Shown: piece after piece, positions 12,062-22,445 of the stretch | Layout: each line of letters starts with the position of its first letter | How positions within the stretch are numbered: position 1 is the first letter of the stretch | Assembly: GCA_947683625.1 (NCBI GenBank) | Contig: CANTUR010001443.1 | Span: 1,296,501 to 1,360,500 of the forward strand | Length of the DNA stretch: 64,000 nucleotides | Direction of reading: 5' to 3' | Origin: Mallotus nudiflorus | Taxonomy: Eukaryota; Streptophyta; Magnoliopsida; Malpighiales; Euphorbiaceae | Position numbers and translations under genes: made by a program | Notes under the pieces: generated by a model | Database searches by the model: none | What the model was told of the DNA's origin: nothing | Seen by the model: the letters and a program-made list of their open reading frames with translations, nothing else

Positions 12062-12075
12062 TTAGGAAGGGAGAC
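12062..12075 (+). other. Polypurine tract of the gypsy element
   Basis: TTAGGAAGGGAGAC directly precedes the LTR start TGTAATAGCCC and follows the pol stop by 44 bp. Confidence 0.75.
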
Positions 12076-12395
12076 TGTAATAGCCCTAGTTTTTAAATTA
12101 TTTTAATATAAAACGAGATATGCAGTGTTAATAAATTTAAAAGTTATATTTAATTATTTTACTATTTTGTGATTTATGATTATTATTTTACGTTAAATTA
12201 TATTTTTCTATGTAAATATTTTATTTTAAAACTTATTATTTTGGACATTTAATTTGCATGGTTTATATTTATTATTTTTGAATAGTATTATTTTAATAAC
12301 ATTAGTTTATGTGCATTATTAATTTTATTAAATTACATTATTTGTATTATTATCATTATTATTTATTGTTAATTATATATGTGTATATGTATGTA

Positions 12396-12399
12396 TATA

Positions 12400-12439
<40 letters not shown>

Positions 12440-12440
12440 C
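12396..12440. repeat. (GT)n/(AT)n microsatellite in LTR copy 1
   Basis: A run of GT then AT dinucleotides. The same place in the other LTR copies (14228-14314, 18199-18252, 50820-50857 and 50948-50968) also carries an AT/GT run followed by a pyrimidine-rich stretch, so it is probably the LTR promoter TATA region (inference). Confidence 0.7.
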
Positions 12441-14221
12441 AAACAAAAACACAGAAAGAAAAAACATAGCTTCTCCCTTTCTTCCTCGCCCAACTCGTAC
12501 CCCTACCCTCACTGTGCCTCCCCGTTCTTCATGTTGGACCGCCTCTCACTGCCATTAGCTGCTGCCAACCTCTTCCTCCCTGATGCCGTCCGACAGCCAG
12601 CAGCTTGCCGGAGAAGATAGAAATGACAACAATAGTTGGTGAAGCTTCTCTGTCGATAGCTTTTTTTGCCACCATTTTAAGCACCACCGGTCTCTATCAA
12701 CTCCATAAGCTCTGGTGGTCTTAATCCAAGCTCCGTTTGAGCTTAACACCGATCATTTATGAGTTTTCTTGATTTTTTGATTTTGAGCTATTTTATTTTT
12801 TTATTATTTTTTTGAGCTGTTTTTTAGTTGATTTAAGCAAACTCCCTTAACAAATATCGATTCTAGTAGCTTAATTTCCATGAAAATATTTTTTTATAAT
12901 TTTTGGAATTTATTTTAATTTTTATGAATTTTTTATTATATTATTATTATTTATTTAATTTTCATAAATTAATTAATTAAATTATAAAATTGGTTGATTT
13001 GGTGTTATTATTAGTTGATATTAATTTTAGAGTAAAGAAAATAATTTTTAGGATTTTTATATAATTTTTGGTAATATTTTAGTTTATGTAAATATTGGAT
13101 TATTAAGTTAAATGTGTATTTTTGTTGAAATTATTGTTTAATAATGTGTTTTAGTTAATATTATTATTATATATGTTAACAAAATAATTTTAATGATTTT
13201 ATAGAATTTTTGAGGAAATTATTTAGTATTATGTATACTTTGAAATTAGTAGGGTAATTATGTAATTTTGTGATAATTATATTTAAATATTGTGTTTTAG
13301 ATGGTTTTAGAATTATTTAGGGTATTAAAAGGATTTTCATAAATTAATTACTATTTTTAACTAATTAATATTAATTTTTAAAAATTATTTTCAAATAATA
13401 TATTATTTACAAAATTAATGATTAAATGGTTTTTAATAACTTTTAATAAATAATTAGGCTCTTTATATTATTTGAATTATTGAGAAATTTGATTTTTAAT
13501 AATATTATATAATTATTTGAGATTTTTACTTAATTATTGTGAAAATAATTATATTTAGTGTATTAATGTTAAATATGCTATATTTTGAGGAGATTTGTGG
13601 AAGTTATTGGTTTTTAATATATTATTATATTATTTGTATTTTTGGTGAAATTGTGGACTTCGGTTAGAAATTGTATAGTTTGAGATCTCAACTGAAGGTG
13701 TTAGGTGTTATGTTTCTAGAAGTGTGTTTTCTTACAGGACCGACTCTACTTTTTAGTAGAGAGATGTTGGTTTTACAGAGGAAGCTTTGTCGAATTTTTG
13801 ATAAAATTTTCGTAAAACATAACATCTGGTCGATCCTGAAATTCTATGTCTGTCTTGATTTTCAATCCTGCATTAGAGTCTTTTTTTAGAAATTCTTAGA
13901 ATATTAAGTTAGATTTGTTCTTATTCTGTTATTATTTTATTGTTTAATTATGCCAAAATCGAGGCGTAGTTGACCGATGTAGTAACTCTAGATTTTAAAT
14001 TATTTTATTTTAAAATAGGATATGCAGTGTTAATAATTTTAAAATTTTATTTGATCATTTGACTATTTTGTGAATAATTATTATTATTATTACGTTTAAT
14101 TATAATTTTCTACATAATGTGTATATATTAAAGTTTATTATTTCGGACAATATTATTTCAATAATGTTTAATTTAGTGTGTTAATATTTTAATAAATTAC
14201 ATTTTTTAATTGTATTTTATA

Positions 14222-14227
<6 letters not shown>

Positions 14228-14314
<87 letters not shown>
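14228..14314. repeat. (AT)n microsatellite
   Basis: An uninterrupted run of about 43 AT units in LTR copy 2, followed within ~110 bp by a GC-rich, pyrimidine-rich stretch. Confidence 0.95.
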
Positions 14315-14317
<3 letters not shown>

Positions 14318-15411
14318 AATATTTAAGTGTGTGGTGTGTGAATTTAGTAAAATATAATAATATAGTTTATTAGGTTTATATTATATAGTATTATGTATAA
14401 TATATATACATAAACTAAAAACTCTCCCTATTATCCTTCTCTCTCCCCGATCCCCCACTATCACCGCCTATCACTGTCGTTCGCCGATCGTCGGTGTGCC
14501 TCCTGCCCTTCCACCGTCGACTACCTCTTCCCCTGCCAGCTCCACCGCCTTCCCTTCCTTCCCCGACGCTGGTAGCGACAGCAACTCCCATTTCTGGCCG
14601 AAAGTCAACCTTCTAGCGGTTCTCCTTCGTCCGGCCACCAAATCGGACATTTTCGGTGCCGTTGAACTCCTGGAGCTTCGAGGAGGAGGAATCTGAGCTC
14701 CTTTCAGTCTGAAATATGGTTTTGGTGAGGTTTTTAGCGTGTTTTCAATTTTAGCCATTTTTGGTTTTTGATTTTTTCAAGAATTCCTGCTTGATTCATG
14801 AAAAATCCCTTTACAAAAGTTGTTCCCTTTAGCTCAATCTACATCTCTAAATTTTTGTGTAATTTTTGGGAATTATTTTGATTTTTGTGAATTTTGAATA
14901 TTTTATTATTATTTTATTATTTTAGTAAATTAATTATATAAATTATGAAATTGTGATTTTTGGTGTTACTGGTGGTTATATTAATTTTAGAATTTAGTTT
15001 ATAATTTTTATGAATTTTGTGTAATTTTTATAATTATTTTTAGTTTATGTTAATTTTGAAAATATAGGTTAAATATATATTTAATTAGAAATAGTTGGTT
15101 AATTATATGTATTTGTTGATATTATTGAGAAATATGTTGAGAAAATAATTTTTGTGTATTTTTAAATATTACGGGTAATTTGGTAATTTAGTGATAATTT
15201 TAGTTAAATATTAAGTTTAATTGGTTTTAATAATTATTTAAGGTATAAAAATGATTTTTACAAATTATTTACTAATTTTAACTAATTAATACTAATTTTT
15301 GAAAACTATTTTCAAATAATATATAATATGTTATTTTTGTAAATAAATGGATTTTTAGTAATTTCTAATTTGTATTTAGACTAATTAGGCTATTTGGATT
15401 AGTAAAGTGAC

Positions 15412-17371
15412 TGTAGACGGCGGGGTTTAGCACGCGTTCAAGATTATAGCAACCACAACACTGTTTAGGCTCAGGGCCTTAGAGAATACACTAACCATTA
15501 TCATAAAGACATGGTGTGGAGATTATGAGTCGCCACCCAAGGTAATAACTGGGACAAATCAAAAAGGTGGTACTCAATTCTCTAAGAGAAAGCTAGCACC
15601 ACAACTAGGAGATTCTGGATACATAATACTAACTTCTTTTAGTATCGTGTTCATTTAGAATAATTTTATAAATGATTATTTCATCCTCTAATTAGATGCA
15701 ATTTTATTAAACCCTAGTTAACATCCATCTAACCCAAAAGATAACAAGTCAATAAAATTACAAGTAAAAAATGCACTTAAAATCGCATTGTTCCTAAGTC
15801 TAAACTATGTTAATTTTATTAAAAAGTTAGCTAGATTTACATTTTATTTGCAAGTGAGAAATGGACTAAAGGTGGGCCTATATTTTTATTAATTAGTGAG
15901 CCTAGATCTAAGTTGGTTTTATTTTAAGTTAAGTGTGGGCCTACGTTTATTTATTTTTAAAAAAATGAAATTAAGTGGGCTGAGCTAAGTCTAGACAAGT
16001 TTTAATTAACTAAATGGGCCTAAAATCTAATTAACTTAATGAGCCTAAATTGATTTTAATTATTTAAAAACCTAAATCATTTTTTTAAGCCTATTTAAAG
16101 TGAGTTGGACCTAAGCATGGGCTTGAGGCCCAAAAGGATAAAAATATAAAAAAACAAACCCAAAACAAATAAACCACAAGAAATGGATCAAATAAACACT
16201 ACAGTGATTTTCTAAAAAAACCTAAATTAATTACATACAAACCCTAATTTAAGCTACTGCCACCATTGATTTTAATTGATTTTCTTACCTAATTGAACCT
16301 AATTACTAATTAATTTTAAAGTATAAAAAATTAAAATTTTCACTATTCCCACTACTGGGGCTATTACAAACTATGTATAAAAATTAAATTTAAACAATTA
16401 CACACCCATGAATCAAAATAAACTACACAAGATACCAAAATGCAGAATAATAAAAAAAATCCTAAGAACTATTGAAAAAATAATACAGGTTCATCCATGG
16501 CATTTCATGGATCTTCTGTTCAATTCTTGGATTTTATACTGTTTCCTCATTAACCCACAATTGAGCATCAAAAAAAATACATAAAAAATTAGATTAGTAA
16601 TGAAATAAGAAAATAATAACGAAATTAAAAAAAATAAAAAGTTTACAAGAAGAGAAGAGAAGAAAGAAAAAATATTGTACATATGCTTTGGCCCCTCAGA
16701 CTAGGATTTTCACCATTGAAACTGTTGCTGATTCTGGACTCAGGCTTAAAAAAAAGTGCTGGACCATTTTGGTTGAAAGAATTTTATAGAATAGAGCTTT
16801 AACAAAATTGAAGTTTTCTAGTGTCCCAGCGTTCTCAGCGATGACTTAGTTTTTTTAGGGTTTCTGCGCAGTCAAGTTTCTGCATCAAAAAAGAAAAAAC
16901 TCCCCAAAAAAGCCTCCCCTCCGCACGCATGCAAACTCTACTTTTAAATGCAGAGTCTACGCGTACTGAACTTCGTCTAAAGGAGGAACGGATTGATGAT
17001 TAGATAGCGTTTGTTTTTTTTATTTCAAAAATCTTCTGTGTTTTAAAAAAACCTTATCAAATAAAATTTGAATTTTCAACCAATCAAAACACTAAAAAAA
17101 TCGATAAAAAATAAAAAATACGCAAAAAATTAAGAAAGGAACTTATTGCGCATCGGCACTATGCAATGCCGATCCTAAAATTTTTTTTAACTTTTAATTA
17201 TCGAAAAACTCTTGAAAAAATGACTTATTTGCAATCAAACCCTAAAAAACGTTGCAATTTAGTCCTTAAAGTCTAGAAAATCGACAACCAAGATCAATTT
17301 TTGAATGAATTTCATTATAGGGGCTTACATCGCAATTGTGCACAATTGCATCTCGAAATTGGATGCTTACA
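15412..17371 (-). mobile_element. Solo LTR of the gag-only element family, nested in LTR copy 2
   Basis: Reads TGTAGACGGCGGGG at the left and GGATGCTTACA at the right, flanked by a perfect 5-bp duplication GTGAC (15407-15411 and 17372-17376). The left ~250 bp closely match the LTRs at 33341 and 42161 (TTTAGC, CAAGAT, ACACTAACCA, GAGTCGCCACCCA), so it belongs to the same family in the same (minus) orientation. Length 1960 bp, no coding sequence. Confidence 0.85.
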
Positions 17372-17757
17372 GTGACTTTTTATTAAATTATATTGAATTA
17401 TCAAGAAATTTCAATTTTTAATAATATTATATTATTATTAGGGTTTTATAGTAAATTTTAGGAAAATAATTACTTTTGTTGTTTTAATGCTATATATGCT
17501 ATATTTTGATATTTGAAGGGCATTTATGGTATTTATTGAATTTCAATATATTTTATTATAATATTTGAACTTTGTTGAATTATGGACCTCGGTTGGTGAA
17601 TTTTGGTAGTTCGGGATCCCAACCGAGGATTGTGAAAATTTTTGTATTCGAAGTGTATTTTTCTTGCAGGACCCGGCTCTACTTTTTAAGTAGAGAGATG
17701 TCCGTTTTACAAAGTAAATTCTGCCAAATTTTCGATAGAATTCTCGTAAAACATGAT

Positions 17758-18207
17758 TGTAATATCCCGAGTTTTTAAATATTTTTATACTGTACCGAAT
17801 ATAACAGTGTTAATAATTTTGTATATAATTATGATATTTTTATGAGTTTGTTATTTGTTTAAAACTAATTTTAATTATTTTATATTATTTTAAGTTATTT
17901 ACGTAAAATTTTCCCGAAAATTATATTCTCAGGAAAATTGACACGTAAATAATTTAATACTAATTGTTTTGACTAGTTTATGAATTTGCATTAACTCATA
18001 TATATTTTTAAAGTGCTAAAATAAAGTGTATATATGTGCACTTATTTAAATTAAATTAGGGTTTAATTAATTACCCTAATTTTTATTATTTAGCTTTAAT
18101 ATTAATTAATTATTTTTAAGTGTATAAATTATTAAATATATTAAAATATGTGTGTGGTGTATATTTAATGCGTGTGAGATTTTATGTGATTATAATATAT
18201 ATATATA

Positions 18208-18253
<46 letters not shown>

Positions 18254-21200
18254 GTATATATATATACATATACAAATATACATTATTTATTATCAAAATA
18301 TAAAGTTTCCATTATTGACGAAATTGCCACTCCTTCCTCTCCTTCTTCCCGATCGTTCCCATTCACTTCCAACGCCGATCACCGTGATTTTCTTCCTGTC
18401 ACTGTGCTTCCCGAGCCGACGACCACCTTCATCCTCAGCCAATTCCGCCACCAGCAGCACCTGTTTCTGACGTCGGAGGAGCTCGAAATCGCCAGAAAGT
18501 CAAAACTTCTTCTCACCGTCGATCGACGCGTTTTCGGCCACCATTTTCGACACCGCTGGCCTCTATCTTCTCCTTCAGCTCCGGTGAGTGTGATTCCAAG
18601 ATTTTTTTCACTTAAAATGGTCTAGATTTCCCTAGGTTTCATTTTTTTCAATTTCGGCCTATTAGGGTTATTGATTTTTTTGAGCTTCAATTTGGTTGAT
18701 TCATGAAAAATTCCTTCAAAAAATTTTATCCATGTAGCTTAATATATACTCTTTAATTTTTGTAGAATTTTTGGAATTTATTTTGATTTTTGGGTATTTT
18801 TTATTATTTTATTAATATTTTCTAATTTTCGGAAACTAATTAATTAAATTAAGAAATTGTGTTTTATGATAATTAATAGGTGTTGAAATGAATTATAGAA
18901 ATTTATTTTTAATTTTTTTGAATTTTTATGTATTTATTTTGAATTTATTTAGTTAATGTAATTTTGAAAAATAGGGTTAATTATATGTTTAATTGAAATA
19001 AATTGGTTAATTAAGTATATTTATTGATGTTATTGAAATATATGTTGAGAAAATTAATTTTGTGCAATTATATTATTTTTGGTGAATTTTTTAGTAATTT
19101 TAGCAAATTTATATATATAGGGGTATTTTGGTAATTTTTCACTAAATTGGCTAAAAATGTAATTAAATTGGTTTTAATAGTTATTTAGGGTATAAAAATG
19201 ATTTCTACAAATATTTAGTAATTTTTAACTAATTAAAACTATTTTTCATAAATTATTTTCAAATTATATACAATATATGGTTTTCTAAATAAATAGGTTT
19301 TTATTGGTTTTTAACATGTTTTAGGGTTAGTTATGTAATTTGGATTGATAAATTTTTATTATACAAGGGCATTTTCGATATTTTTGTCATTATTCCGTGA
19401 ATTGTGGACCTCGGTCGGTAAATTGTAGTTTGGAGTCCGAACGAGGGATTGTGATTGTGAATTCTATGTCTATTTTTCGAAGTGTATTTCTTTGTAGGGC
19501 CGGCTCTAACTCTTTGAGTAGAGAGATGTCCGTTTTATAAGAGAGGTTCTGCCGGATTTTTGGTAGAATTCTCATAAAACGTGATGTCCGGTCAAATTCT
19601 GATTTAATTCTGTGTCTAGCATTCTAAATCAAGTCTTTAGAACTTATGTTAGTTTTATTCTGATTCTTATCATTATATGTTTGTTTAGTTGCGTCGAGAC
19701 CGAGGTCTAGTGACCAGCCCCATCGGACCCATCTCGAGGAGCGCAATAAATAGTGAGTTGCTATTTTATATATATATGCTCTAGGGTGCATGATTTTAGA
19801 AATATATGTTTTATTTTAATTAAATATGCATAAATGATTCAATTAGTACTTAAGTTTATTTTTAGTTTATTTTTTGTTTATTTTTGGTATATTTTAAACT
19901 ATATGCATGTTTATTAATGAATTATATTTAAAATGTTTTTGAATATATTTCTAGTTTATTTTGTAATTTAATTGGATTTATTTGACGTATATATACTCGA
20001 AATATACATGGTTTACTTTTGGTATATTTCTAGTATATATATGGTTTATGTTGCTATTTATTTCAAATTCATGCATCTTTTATTTTTATGAATGTATGTT
20101 TTATATTAAAATGAAGAATATCAATAGAATGTGCTACTTAGTGGACAGCACTAGGACCGTGTACGTACTGGTACGCTGATAGCATTTAGACTATATTACT
20201 AACCATTTGTGGATATTGATTGGATTTGATTATTTGATGTGTGAGATATGATTTGGGAGTGTGATTGCTGGAGCTCGGTTGACTAAGTGTCTCGGGGCCA
20301 ATCACACTGACAGTCAGACTGCTGGAGCTCGGTTGACTTAGTGTCTCGGGGTCAGTCTACTGTTCAAATGGAATAAGTGAATATATTTGGAATAAGTGAG
20401 CCTGTATGGCTAGAGTGTTGTCTAACACTGTTTTGAGGTTGCGATTTTCTAGGGTTCTATTTGATCCTTCATAAACAGTGATTTTCAATAAAAGTATATA
20501 AAATGATTTATTGCATCTGTGTGTATTTGCTTGTATACATACGTATTATATATACTTTTGACTGTGTGCATTTTCATTTAGTATGCATGTATATATTGTT
20601 GGGTTTCGTGATACAAACGTAGTGAAATACACCTTACCTCGAGTTTTTGGCTTGATTGTTCGGATCAAGACGTCTCCAAAAAGGATGCGTCCTCTATAGG
20701 TATCCACACGAACAACCCTTCACAAAATAAATTGGAGTGTGTGTGCTAGCAACCTCCTTGATTGTCTCACAAATCAAGAACAAAAGGAAAAACTCTGTCT
20801 TTGTTTTCTAAGAAGAAAGAAAACGAATTTGGAGGCAGGAAAAACAAGTATGTGAAACCTTAGAGAATATAACATATTTAAAGACTTCAAATTAGGGTTT
20901 CACCTACCAATAACCTTTTGGTAATTTTCCATTTGTTATATTCTGATTTTGTTTAAAAACAAATAAAAAATAATATCTTATTTATTTATTTAAAATAATA
21001 TTTATCTTAAATAAATAAACAAAACACTTTAATTATTTATTTCCATAGAGTTTATTTGGGCTTATTAAACCCATATTCATTTTGGGCTTGTTCTAAGTGT
21101 GTGACCCTGTAGGTTCACATAACATTGGTAGTGGGCCTAAATCTCTATTTAGGCCTATAAGTCATAAGTTGCCTCTAGCAAGACTTATAACTACCCAAGC

Positions 21201-22445
21201 TATGTGAAGTCAATAATCCGACATAACCTAATTACAATGAATTTTATCGTCCCTTTATCACATGATATCTTAATTGAACATAAGGCATAGAATGTCATCC
21301 TTATATAGTTCAATATTATGACTTGATTCCAAGTAGACTGAAAATGATAACTCTTTATCAATTCATTTCAGCATGGCCATGCAATTTTCTTCAATCTATC
21401 TCATCAAGAGGCCCATAGATATTTTTCTCATATTAATGAGGGATAAATTCCTTTTGAATCACTCATATTCCTCACATAACTAATTTTATATCCAACAACA
21501 TTCCAATTTAATCGTTCGGTTAAAGACAATGTTAAAATGTGTCAAAACATAAAATAGCTATGTAGAAATCCATGATGATTTCAAGATCAAAGGACCGAAA
21601 TAAAATTACTGTGATGAGAAATACTTATGATAATAATCTATGTAGTATTCTCATAATGGGCCAATCCAGTACATGATCTCTCATCATGTACCTATGAGTT
21701 GACTTAATATCTCATATTCATGATTAGTAAAACATAACCATCAGTCAACATCATACTAGCCTTAATACTTTAATATTTATATAATGAATAATTGGCTAGG
21801 GATAATTAGAATAGAAATCTTATTTTAATCTAAGGGTTTTACTATCAAGTCACATACTTGATGGCCTTAGTAAGAATTAACCATTCATATAATTATCATA
21901 AAATCAAATGATAATGAAATACCTCTTTATTAATAAAATAAGAAAGTCAATGCATAATCAAATGATTGACCTAGTGCATATCACTAACATATATATTATA
22001 GTAATTCACTCAATGAGGTCTGACTCCCCTCCGTTAACTATTTTTCAGGAGAGTCATCTTCTTCAGACCTCAGTAGCAGACCCGTACGCCGGATTTCTTC
22101 CGTCCTGGCTTTATTATGTAAACTGCTCACTTGAGTTTTATTTTATTAATCTAGACACTGCAGTAGTTGTAGAGTTGAAAAAGGATTATTGTATTATGTA
22201 CTTTAAATATTTGAACTGGATTTGTATTAAAAGTTTATTTATATATACGAGATGAGTTGTTGATTTAAATCCCGTGGTGGATTATTATTTAATTATTTAT
22301 GATTTGTTTCCGCTGCATATTATTTTAACTATGTTATTATTATTATTGCATGTTTTTATTTATTTTAAGGCTTGCTACGGGTTCTGGATTTGCAAGAATT
22401 CCTGTTCCTTAGCGCCGGTCATGGCCCCTGTTTTGGGTCGTGACA
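17758..22445 (+). mobile_element. Solo LTR copy 3 of the chromovirus family, nested in LTR copy 2
   Basis: Starts TGTAATATCCCGAG and ends GGTCGTGACA. Without the copia solo LTR at 20597-21989 it is about 3.29 kb. Copy 2 breaks off at GTAAAACATGAT and resumes at AAGTGATATCAGG, which are adjacent positions of the same LTR, so copy 3 inserted there. The flanks do not give a clean 5-bp repeat; there is a 2-nt offset. Contains (AT)n at 18199-18252 and a GC-rich leader-like segment at about 18330-18590. Confidence 0.75.
20597..21989 (-). mobile_element. Copia-type solo LTR nested in LTR copy 3
   Basis: Begins TGTTGGGTTTCGTGATAC and ends TATCACTAACA, flanked by the 5-bp duplication TATAT (20592-20596, 21990-21994). 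The site is within a TATATAT stretch, so the duplicate is less informative, but both termini are TG...CA. Read on the minus strand it starts TGTTAGTGATATGC, resembling the start of the copia LTR at 7500. 1393 bp, no coding sequence. Confidence 0.75.

Noticed and set aside
14228..14314. Long AT repeat as an unusual element
   Set aside because: A plain microsatellite at the place where all LTR copies carry AT or GT runs.
14471..14758. GC-rich overlapping frames on both strands in LTR copy 2
   Set aside because: Part of the GC-rich LTR leader found in the other copies, where the frame is not kept.
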